From the NCBI RefSeq assembly GCF_032854445.1, contig NC_088297.1, positions 12,112,163 to 12,176,162 on the forward strand: 64,000 bases of DNA. The letters are read 5' to 3'. The position numbers and the translations under genes are program-made. This document shows positions 11,018-21,600 of the stretch, one piece after another; the first letter of the stretch is position 1, and every line of letters starts with the position of its first letter. Source of the DNA: Liolophura sinensis (Eukaryota > Mollusca > Polyplacophora > Chitonida > Chitonidae). The notes under the pieces were generated by a model. That model saw nothing but the letters and a program-made list of their open reading frames with translations, did not search any database and had not been told where the DNA came from.

Positions 11018-12118
11018 ATTTCTTTCCCCAGCTCATCATAATGACGCGACATTAACGACAGACTGCTTCGGTGGGCTGATGTGTCTAACGCGTCCGCCTC
11101 AAGTCGGGAGACCTGAGATCAAACCCGGGTCGTGTCATAGAGTATAAACTTTTAAAAAATGGTACTTGTTGCTATCTCCCTTGCCGCTCAGGCGTGAGAT
11201 GCTATTAGAAGGGAACATGATTGGTAAGGTCAATTTCAGGATTATGTCACCGGGTGGGGTGTCGTTGTTATTATCAATTTTAGTGGTCTTATCATGTATT
11301 GCATTTGTCAAGTTTTCGTGCATGCTCACCTATAGAAACTATTGCTCAAATCACATTTTCCAGACTCCTTGGAATGCGGTAATATTATACAGTTATACAA
11401 ACTTTAAGCGATGTAAAATGGTATATTTTTCACATATATATGGCAGTGCATCAACGAATTTCAGATATCCTGGATAGAAAACTTGCTCAAAAGAATCTCA
11501 AACATGATATAGTATCTCAAGCTGGTTCAGTAGCATGTTTTCATTATCAAACTATATACATATGTATGCCCAGATGGCATTTAATTTCAAGGCTTTTTCG
11601 TGAAGGTCCAACTACACAAATGTCTAAACCTGTATCTTATTTAAACCTGCCCAGGTGAAAAGATCTCTACAGGATTATGGTGATCCCGAAAAACTGGGCG
11701 CATTTGCCCAAGCAAAAGCCTGACATTTCGCCTGACACCTGCCATGTTTAGTGATAGTGTTTTACTAAATCAACCTCATTACCATACGTAAGCAATTTAC
11801 ATAATTTGCTCAAGTCTTGTGTAGGGATTGTCTTTCGAGAAACATTCCATGTTAGACTTAAGCAAAATACTACCGACTTAAGCAATTTACTGAACTTAAG
11901 AAGCCTTGTGAAACCGCGCCCAGATCTATTATGGACTTTGCCCAAAGCCAAACTGAAAGTTCCTACCGTAACGCACATTGTAAGATACACTTTGGCGCAT
12001 CGTCGACCCGCGAAGATTCTATTTTGCCGAAGAACTGGTCCTGAAGTCTTTATGTGTTAGGAGGAGAATTTCCGTCGAAAACCACCGAAGTGCAGTTCGT
12101 ACATTTCCGGTAGAACTC

Positions 12119-12253
12119 TTTTTTCCGCTTGACGATGGGGAAACCGGAAACTTAGACGTTGGTTCCCAGTTTACACGAACACACCGGCAGTTTTAACGGC
12201 TCTCATTGGCTGAGAGGGAACACTTCCCCAGCATTAATTACAGGGTGTTCAAG
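12119..12253 (+). promoter_or_regulatory. Candidate promoter with ETS and CCAAT sites
   Basis: An ETS-type core (accggaaac, near 12141) and an inverted CCAAT box (cattggctgag, near 12204) stand 110 and 50 bp before the ATG at 12254. This spacing is typical of TATA-less animal promoters. Use is inferred. Confidence 0.35.
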
Positions 12254-12361
12254 ATGGAGGACACGATGGACTCAGCAATTTATATCATCTTTGCCGTTTT
12301 TATCCTTTACGTGTTTGGCGAGGAAAAATCGCAAAATTATGCATCAGGTACCACCAGATAG
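12254..12361 (+). CDS. Candidate single-pass micropeptide or first exon
   Basis: The ATG lies in an AAGATGG context. It opens a 35-codon frame with an acidic N terminus (MEDTMDSA), a strongly hydrophobic segment (IYIIFAVFILYVF, residues 9-21) and a polar tail (GEEKSQNYAS). It ends at TAG 12359-12361. A good donor (CAG/GTACC, GT at 12348) could instead make 12254-12347 a first coding exon, but I found no convincing partner exon downstream. The promoter motifs upstream are the main reason for calling it. I do not recognise the family. Confidence 0.35.
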   Translation: MEDTMDSAIYIIFAVFILYVFGEEKSQNYASGTTR

Positions 12362-13392
12362 AAAAATGTATGCTCTTTTGCAGCCTATAGTGCCATTTTA
12401 CACACTTTCTTCTCCTTTAAAGAAATAGAGTCAAACTGGCCATGGTACACAATCTTCGATATTAGTCCTCCATGAAGGAAAAAAGCACAGACGTACTTGT
12501 CTAGTAACGTGTTGCCATAAGCATTTATTTATAGCAGCAGGAAAATACAGTGTGATTTTTGTCCAAGATTTTCGCTATGTATAACAACACTTTAGCACTT
12601 GTGATATCTATTTATAGAACACAGAACAACAAAACACAATCCAAATGTTTGACATTGTGCTTAAAAACAGGTTAATTTCTTTAAATTTCTTTCAGTGACG
12701 AGCCCTTATTTGAATGCTGTACGTTTCAAAATTACCACAAAAAAATGCTTTATTTGTGGCACAATAAAATTTATAAAGCATCTGTAGAATGTCTTTTCCA
12801 CAAACAAACCCAAAACTAAACATAAATATGATAGATTGAGAAGTGTTTGTCTTCCCTTTAATTTGGGCAAAAATTGGCAACTTTCAGCCCGAATTTTAAC
12901 ATTACCGTCTGTACAATATACGTACATTCGAGTTGCCAAGAATTCATTACAATCTAAGTCTCAATAATTTTGTAAATTTAACCCAATAATTTTGTAAATT
13001 GTCTACATTTTTCGCAATTTGGGTATTTTCTTTTTATTCACTATGATATTAGTCATAAGAATAACTAATCTGGCATCCCTATATCCAAAACAGTAAGTGT
13101 TTCACATGTTTGTTCTATTCTTCAGGAATTACTCCCCTTGCTTAATACTACCCATACAGTATTGTAACATGTACGGTTCTCTCATCACACTACAAGGCGT
13201 TACAGATACCTTCTACACAGCAAAAAATAAGTTCATTTCATTGTCATAAATTATAAAATTTGAAGAAAAAAAAGGCAGGTTTGCCTTTAAAACATGGGAT
13301 GTGACCCTCTTAATGCTCAATTTTATCTGCAGCTGATGAACGCGCATGTTCACAAATACGTTCCCATCTGAAACTCACCACCCCCACCCCTG
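12362..13392. other. AT-rich intergenic stretch
   Basis: Nothing coding supported. A plus-strand AATAAA occurs near 12763 and could end a transcript from 12254. Confidence 0.4.
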
Positions 13393-13460
13393 TTACATGT
13401 CAACGTCTTTCGTTTTCCATAAAGTTGCCAATATGCTAGTGTCCTTATTATCAATAACAA
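13393..13460 (-). CDS. 96-aa gene, exon 2
   Basis: Acceptor TTTCAG at 13461-13466; stop TAA at 13393-13395. Confidence 0.48.
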
Positions 13461-13758
13461 CTGAAATAATTTAATGGCATTTTAAATTATTATTATTATT
13501 TTTAATTATAAATTTAATCAATAATTGCCACTTACCATCTCCCAAATCCCTCGGCATTTTTGTATCTTTTGGTACTTCTATGCTGATGCCACATGTAGCC
13601 TGCTGGTGCAATTCTGTGAGGATGATGCAGCCACGGTGTTTAATAATGGCTGTATCCAAACATGTCAGCACAGTTTGTGGTATGCATCTGTACTCAGTCA
13701 GTGAAAACAGTTCTAGCACAATGTCCTCAATCTGTTTCAACCTATTTCTGTTTTCCAT
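13393..13758 (-). CDS. Unrecognised small two-exon gene (96 aa)
   Basis: Exon 1 (13536-13758) starts MENRNRLKQIEDIVLELF and runs 74 codons plus one base to a strong donor (GATG/GTAAGT). Exon 2 (13393-13460) follows a TTATTTCAG acceptor and continues in phase to TAA at 13393-13395 (KDTSILATLWKTKDVDM). The spliced length of 291 nt is an exact multiple of three with no internal stop, and both splice sites match consensus. The protein is soluble-looking, with a helical acidic/hydrophobic N terminus, a middle containing HRGCIILTELHQQ and four Cys overall. No family is recognised. An upstream coding exon cannot be excluded. It lies 3' of CAND1 on the same strand, about 1.7 kb past its stop. Confidence 0.5.
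13536..13758 (-). CDS. 96-aa gene, exon 1
   Basis: Start ATG at 13758-13756; donor GTAAGT at 13535. Confidence 0.5.
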
Positions 13759-14919
13759 GTTCGAATTATTAACATCTAATGTTTTAGTCAAATTTCATTC
13801 CTTTCTTACGGGGCCTGGATACAAGATTATGGCTCCTGCGAAATATCTAGCACAATATAAGCTGAAGTTCAACACGATAACCATGAAATAAAAAAAAAAC
13901 ATCAAACAAGCGCAGACTCCAATGTGTGAACGCTTTGTCACAATTTCCTAATCTGGAGGACAACAGAACGCAGTGTTTCGTTTTCACATTAAGAGCACAA
14001 TCAATCATAATCAAAATTATCCAGATATATTTATACAGTAGTCGGGTAGTTTTGACAATAACTAGAATAAGATTCCAATACATTAAACTGAAAAATGCTG
14101 TCGAACAAATATTGTACAAGCTACATTTATACAAATTAATTAATATCTGGAGTTATTCAATCAAATATAAAAATCATACAGAACAGTGTATTCAGCATTT
14201 CCTGGGTTAATTTCACTCAGCATTCAACATCATACAACTTATGCTCAGCTTTACGTAGTAAAGAGCTGAAGGAAGTAAGAAACACTTTTACTTACAAAAC
14301 AGTTTGTGCGCTGAAGAGAAGTAATTCTTGAGGAAAAGGAGGTAAAAATAAACCTGACATAAGACCCCACACTAACCACACCTCTTCCTGCGCGATGATA
14401 AAGCCTCATTAGGCAACGCCAACTTTAATTTTTGTTTTACAGGCAAAAAATCCAGAAACAGAATAAAAATAAATCTGAAAAACCACCTATTTATCAATTC
14501 TCAATATATCTATGTTCCTGTTTGTTTAGGCTCTCCGATCAGCTATATATGTATTCAACTGGAAAACCTTTCCAGCATGCATGTAGTCCACATTTTACAC
14601 AAATGATTTTCAAGTTTTCATTTTTATACCATCCTCCCACAAAATAATTTTACTCTGCCAGTAAACAACAATTAAAACTGATGTGGCCTTAATTATTAGA
14701 AATAATTTGGTTCTTTTCTTCTTTTTCACTTCCTTTCCATGAATCTTTTTCTCGTCAACTGGAATTGGGAACTCTGGCCTCTGACGACAACCCAATCCCA
14801 AGCCATGAATACACGTATTGTTGCTCTGCTACGCACATTATATTTACTCTTAAACACGCCTAGTGGAACCACAAGAATGACAGGATAAGCGATATGTCAC
14901 GTCCCAGGGTGTGCCACAT
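13759..14919. other. Intergenic, no gene seen
   Basis: AT-rich, with short frames only on both strands. It probably includes part of the CAND1 3' flank. No clear polyadenylation signal for CAND1 was identified. Confidence 0.4.
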
Positions 14920-15215
14920 GCCACAGCTATTATGTGGCACATGACACAGGGCGTTCCACATGTTATACCCAATATGTGGCACATGCCACAGGGGGTTCCA
15001 CATGTTATACCCAATATGTGGCACATGCCACAGGGGGTTCCACATGTTATACCCAATATGTGTCACATGCCACAGGGGGTTCCACATGTTATACCCAATA
15101 TGTGGCACATGCCACAGGGGGTTCCACATGTTATACCCAATATGTGGCACATGCCACAGGGGGTTCCACATGCCACAGCCAATATGTGTCACATGCCCCA
15201 GGGTATTTCACATGT
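14920..15215. repeat. 42-bp minisatellite, hairpin-rich
   Basis: About seven units built on ccacatgttatacccaatat and gtggcacatgccacaggggg. Each unit contains near-palindromes (ccacatg...tatgtgg; gtggcacatgccac), so the array can fold strongly. Because 42 is a multiple of three, it is open in several frames, which explains the long but meaningless frames here. It lies 200-500 bp past the CAND1 stop, possibly inside the 3' UTR. Confidence 0.9.
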
Positions 15216-15413
15216 TTCAGTGTATGCCACATGCCATAATACGTGCCACAAGTCCCATGAAACCCAACAATCACAAACAGTGTCAGCATGATGAAGGCCC
15301 ATTTTGTTTAGTTTCTGTATCCCAAAAAAGAAAAGAAAAAAAAAAAACAGATAGAGAGAGAGAGAGGCAAAAAGGCCATCAAAACAACTGGAATTAGACA
15401 GTGGAATATTCCA

Positions 15414-15640
15414 CTACTTATGCCACCCCTTGAAGCCGAATCCCTCTGAATAATTCACTGGGAGTGAGCCAGTGGAATCGAGGAGCATGTTTGACGGAGA
15501 TTTCTCTGATTGGCTGGTGTCCATAAGAGAGCTGTCTGATGAGGTCATCATAGTGTCCTTCTGTACACTCTCAAACATACTGGCCAGCTCAGCATTAGAC
15601 TTGATCTGGGTCAGGAACTCATTCATCTGTGGATTCTTGT
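15414..15640 (-). CDS. CAND1: CAND1 exon 32 (last)
   Basis: Residues 1195-1269 ([18 protein letters not shown]). The usual end motif MDTS is followed by 32 further residues ([15 protein letters not shown] to KGWHK) before TAG at 15416-15414. Confidence 0.94.
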
Positions 15641-18600
15641 CTGTAAAACCACAGAAATAAAAAAAAAAAGATATCTTTATGATATCCATACTAACAAAGT
15701 CATATCTCATGTATAATGGGTCAAACCTAGCACAAAAGTGCATTTTTAGAGGCAAATAACTACCATAAAATATCATTTTTGGAGCTGACACATACATTTT
15801 TCCAGCAGGATATCGTAATACCTTCCAAACCAGCCTTAAAACATTTTTCCAGAGTCATTAGAATTCTCAGAATACGGTACATTGAGCAAGATAGTCATGG
15901 ACGGAATTTGGGGTCATTTGGGGTCATTCACATGTACCTTTATAATACCCTTACTAACAATGTCATTACTCATGCTCACAAGGGTCAAAATTAACCAGGA
16001 AATGTCACTGGCCAATAGGATCAGTCATTTATTTATTTGTTTGTTTGATTGATGTTTTACACCGTACTCAAGACTATTTCACTTATACCATAGCAGCCAG
16101 CATTATGTTGGGAGGAAACCAGGCAGAGCCCGATGGAAACCAACGACCATCCCCAGGTTGCTGCAGACCTTCCCAGCCGGAGAGAAGCACTCTTCTAGAA
16201 TCATTAAAATTCTCAGAATATGGTAAATTGAGCAAGTATTTCATGGACGAAATTTGGGGTCATTTAGGGTAATTTACATGTACCTTTATAATACCTTTAC
16301 TAACAAAGTCATTACTCACAAGGGTCAAAATTATAGGATCAGTGACCTATAAGACATACTGGCCCTTCTTGATATTATCAGCTGGTCCTCCAGTTAAATA
16401 CCATAATTCTTCAATTTTTTTGCACGTTTGCGAGGTGTTCATTCAAGCATATTCCCAAAGTAGACTAATAAAATTATACTTTTTGTAAAGCACTGATATG
16501 GGCCAATCCAATTAATGTAGCTCTGTCTCCAAAATGTAATCGTAAATAAGCATAAATTGCACTGAAAACTGCTCTTTTATATGCGAAAAGGTTGAGGAAT
16601 AAGGGCGCAGGACAACCTAATAAAACTGTTCTACCATTTATTTTCATGCCAGAGGTACAGCATCTTGCACCATGCCTGAATTCAGATGATTGTTTTTAAA
16701 AGTAGGAGGATAAAAAAAAATATTTATAAATCACAGATGTATTGGACAAGTGCTTGTCCTCTAAATGCCAGACCAGCAGAGCAGTGTTAATTTTCAAGGT
16801 CAAAGGCATGAAAGCAGAAGGAGCATAGGGTAGCAAAGTAGGGGACTCCCCATACACACCAGCATTAAGTGTACAGAACAGTGTTGATAAGACAGCTGTA
16901 CCAGATTTGTGAGCTCTTTCAACAGATTATTATTATTTATTTGATTGATGTTTTATGCCATACTCAAGAATATTTCATTTATGACATTCTCACGTAGTGG
17001 CCGGAGGGGAAGCCAGCTTGAGCCGAAACTTGCACTCAGCAGAGATTATAGAAGGAAGGCTAGAAGCATGATTCAGAGAGAAGAGTATGTTTGTAAATGT
17101 AGGTAGTCAACAATAGCTTAACAAAGACTTATACATTATATGTCAGACAAGTGCTAGTTAATCTCTAAAGGTACATGCCCATGTTAATTTTCCAGGCCCG
17201 TGGGCATGACAGAGGAAAAAGGGGCAAAGTAAGGGATTCAGTGCACGTACCTGCATCAAGTATGGACAGCAGAGCTGTGACAGCCCTCATGGCTGAGCGC
17301 TTTAACTCGTCCTGTTTCTCAAACTCCTGCTTGACAGAGTGAGCCTTGACCTTCGTGGTACAGGTAGATCTGAGCGGTTCAACCAAACGGTCCAGCCCTG
17401 GGGGGTAGGGGGGAAAAAAGAAATATACTCTAGTGATTTATGACTGAATTACTGATGGACCGGTGACGAACATCAAAAATTTTTCACTTATATGACAGTG
17501 GTCAGCATTAATGTAAGGAGGAAAATGGGAGTGTCTGGGTTAAACCATCATACTTTGGCAAATTAGTTACGAACTTTCCCACACGTCCTACGCACATCAG
17601 CTTGGCAGAAGACAAGGGGTCTTCAGTAAACAATGGATGGCCACACAATCATCCTCTTCCAGTATTTATTTATTTATTTGATTGGTGTTTTAAGCCGTAT
17701 TCAAGAATATTTCACTCATATTACGGCAGCCAGCATTAAGGCGGGAGGAAACTGGGCACAGATCGGGGGGAAACCCACGACCATTCGCAGGTTGCTGGCA
17801 GACCAGAAGAGGAAACCAGCATGAACTGGACCTGAATTCACAGCGACCACATTGGTGAGAGGCTCGTGGGTCATGCGCTGCGTTAGAGTGTTAACCAACT
17901 GAGCCACAGAGGTCCCCACCTCCAGTAACTGAAGAGGACTACAAAATGCCAGTCCAAGGTTGGGATTGAACCCTCCCCTGATTATGATTATTACTTACTC
18001 TGTAGTACAGCATTAGGACAGAGGGTGGCGAGCCTCACTAATGTCAGGTACATCAACATTTTAATATCATAATGATCCTTTAATCCGTCCTCCACATGGT
18101 TCAAGAACTCAAAGATGTCCAGCCGGTCCAAGCACGAATCCAACAAGGTATACATGCACTCAAACGCTGCCTGTGAAGTAAAAAGCATAAAAAGATTGTG
18201 ATCACCGATTCATCTTGTACATGTTCTATCAACTATATAATGAAATGGAAATATGCAATATTGTTTAAATAATGAACTTTGTATGCAATTGAGCCGGCAA
18301 TTGCCGTTTTTCATTTAGTTAGACAAAAATGGTGTATTAAATCAAAGTGTGATTTAGGCCACAAAAATAGGCAATATAATAAATGGAGCCAGCTTAGTTT
18401 GGGTTACCAGTTTTCTTGCTAGTATAAATGTCCAAGCCTGCCCTGAGCAGGCCTTTTGTCACCAATTTTTCCTAATGTAACGACAGTTATGGGCATTTAA
18501 TGTGATAACAATCTGATGGGAGACACAAAGAAGTCTATGTGGGAATCCACCTCGCCTCACTAATACACTACCAAGCTTCATTGCTGAAGAAAACTTCAGC

Positions 18601-21600
18601 TGATCAGCATAAATGAGATTTACTTTGTTTGTAGAACCTCAAACTTGTTGGCTTGCCTTGAATTTGCCTGTTTTGATACATTTGTTTAGTTAAATTTTGG
18701 TATGTGTTTAATGCCATAACCACAGACATTTCACATCTAGGCAACACCGATCTTATTTTATGTTTTATGGAAACATTTTAAGCAAACACAAAAACTCCAA
18801 AAATTCAATAAAAATTAAAGCTGTTATCCAACAGAGTTGCTGGGTCCATGCAACTATACTTTTACCACTTCTTGTAGCCTGATGTCTATAAAGTTCATGA
18901 CAATCGTAAAAAACACGAAAACATGTAAAGGAATGTACTGGATTTGAACCCTACTCTGCCAAGCATCATTTACAATTGGCCAAGTACTGATGACTAGAAC
19001 AGAGATTAGGCGGCTTTGATCTTCTACTGATACCCCACGACAAAAGACAAAAAGAATGCATTGTTGTGAAGTTGGCGCCAGAGAGCAGAAGACACCAATG
19101 CAGAGCTTATGACCATTACCACGGTAAACTGCAGTCAATGGTTTCATGCAATCTAGCACGAAGTTCCATTGTTATTTACATAGGACAGTTTGGTCAAGTT
19201 TTTGTTGGTTTTTTGGTCGAAAAATATGAAAAAAACACCAAGTATAAAAATAATTCTTGCAGATTTGGAATTATGAAGTCAATGGGCACCAGATAGTGTG
19301 TTTGTTTAATAATTTTAAGCGGTTATAAAAATTGACCTACTTTTGAGCCAAGTTCATTGGTCAGCTTTGACCTTACTTGCATACCAAACTAAAAGTTTTT
19401 ACACAACGGGTAGAGCGATTCACCTAAAAACTATGAACAGAAAGTTTATCTTGACAGGTTTCACCATTTTGGAGAAGAAGACTTTTTTCGGTAATCAATA
19501 AAATTCCAAATGGCCGCTAAAAATCACGTGACTGGTAAAACAGCACAAAACGTCAAAAGTTGCTTCATATGTTCCTCATTAGGAATCCAAGGTTTGGTTT
19601 TTCTACCTTTACCAGTTTTGACTAAGAGCTGACTAAGAATAATAATAATAACCCAAACGATTTCAAGAGGTTTCCCTCTATGATACTAGCGTGGACTCTT
19701 AATAATCATCCAAATGATTACGATTGTCCTGCTAGAATACCGGCGTGAACCCCTAATAAAACTGAAAATCCACCTTTTCATTTCATTCAATCTTCATGCT
19801 TCTTCTGATTTCCATTTTTCAACACTTTCCAATCATGTCTTTAACAAGAAAATTTGCTGGGACAGTCCACATGTTCCACAAATTAAATGATTTGCAAGTT
19901 TTATCTTTACTGCTATACCCTCCTCTGAGGATGAAAAAAATTGACTCTGCCTGTAAAACAACAGTTTAAATTGGTGTGGTTCTAAGACAGCTTCCAGGCT
20001 GTTTGGAGATGTGAAGCTTGCTTGTAATCCATGGATGTCTTACCTTTCTGATATCCAAACCATCATCTACTGTGTGCTTGAACGGACCCATTTCTACTTC
20101 TTTAATTAAGTCTTTCTGCAAATATAGAATTACACATTAGTAAACAAAGGCAAAATACGAGGTGGGGGGTCGGGGAATAGTAGTTCTTAAACTGTCCATG
20201 TGAGGTCATAAAATGTTGAACTGCTGAAAGTCTCACCTGAATAATATCTGAAACGTGCTCCAAAACTAGAGTGTTCCTCAATACATTTGTTTGGTCTTCC
20301 AATTATTAAAAGACAATTGGTGTTTAACGTCCTATTCACAGATGTTTAATGTCCTATTCACAGATGTTTAATGTCATATTCACAGATGTTTAATGTCCTA
20401 TTCACAGATGTTTCACTTGTATAGTTTATGGTTGGGTTTTTAGGGAAAAGGGCACTGAAACCTCCTCTCCTCACCAAGTACCCATCGAACATTTGAAATT
20501 ACTATAAAGTTGTCGCACATCTATTTACAGGTATGTTCTAGCCTCTTACCTCATCAGTTAAGGGCCTGATGAGCTTTGTAAGTAAGCACAGCACTAACTC
20601 AAATGAGACTTCAATACATTTCTGCGAAGTAATAAGTATTTTTTTTCTAGATGATTCAGGAGATCATGTACTAACTTGCCGTAACTTTGGCTTCCTTTTC
20701 CACATATTAATTTACCCTAACTTTGGCTTCGTTGTTCCCATATTAATTTACCCTAACTTTGGCTTCGTTGTTCCCATATTAACTTACCCTAACTTTGGCT
20801 TCGTTGTTCCCATATTAATTTACCCTAATTTTGGCTTCGTTGTTCCCGTATTAATTTACCTTAACTTTGGCTTCGTTGTTCCCATATTTACTTACCCTAA
20901 CTTTGGCTTCATTGTCCACATATTAACTTACCCTAATCTTGGCTTCGTTGTTCCCGTATTAACTTACCCTAATTTTGGCTTCGTTGTTCCCGTATTAACT
21001 TACCCTAACTTTGGTTTCGCTGTAAAGGTGTGGTAAAACCAGTTCTATGAGATCATGTATTAACTTACCCTAACTTTGGTTTCGCTGTAAAGGTGTGGTA
21101 AAACCAGTTCTATGAGATCATGTATTAACTTACCCTAACTTTGGTTTCGCTGTAAAGGTGTGGTAAAACCAGTTCTATGAGATCATGTATTAACTTACCC
21201 TAACTTTGGTTTCGTTGTAGAGATGTGGTAGAACCAGCTCTAGAAGATCACGTATTAACGAGGGTTTGTTGTGAGCTGCCGAGTTGAACGTTACCAAGGC
21301 AACCCGCCGCACATTGAGGTCAGGGTCTTGTAAAGTCCGCAGGAAGTCTCCGATGCAGCTCCTCAATAGAGAGTCGATGCCTTGAGGCTTGGTGGAACAA
21401 GCAGACAAAGTTTATGAAAGCAACAATGGTTTTTTTTTTTTTTTTTTTGGTATTTTAACGAACAATCCCATTATTAGTTAGAATTAGTTTGAACATGGTT
21501 TATGGCTGTTAATGAAGCTTCCATGAGAGTAATTTCATGCATAAACACATTTTATATACATGCACTAAAAATTCGCCCAAATAATGCTTCAGAAAAATAT

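Larger units (their letters stand above)
10056..12118. repeat. Tandem segmental duplication, partial copy 3
   Basis: Third copy, starting 4875 bp after copy 2. It is more diverged than the first two and lacks about 300 bp between the segments matching 1924 and 2270 of copy 1. Homology fades after the match to 2285-2370, at about 12118. It keeps the stathmin-like reading frame and its promoter. Confidence 0.9.

Noticed and set aside
14860-15397. Repetitive open frames on both strands (for example PHVIPNMWHMPQGV)
   Set aside because: Products of the 42-bp minisatellite, open in several frames at once, so not evidence of coding.
20569-21036. 155-codon plus-strand frame with [12 protein letters not shown] repeats
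   Set aside because: Antisense reading of the 36-bp donor array; no start context or splice context, and fully explained by the repeat.
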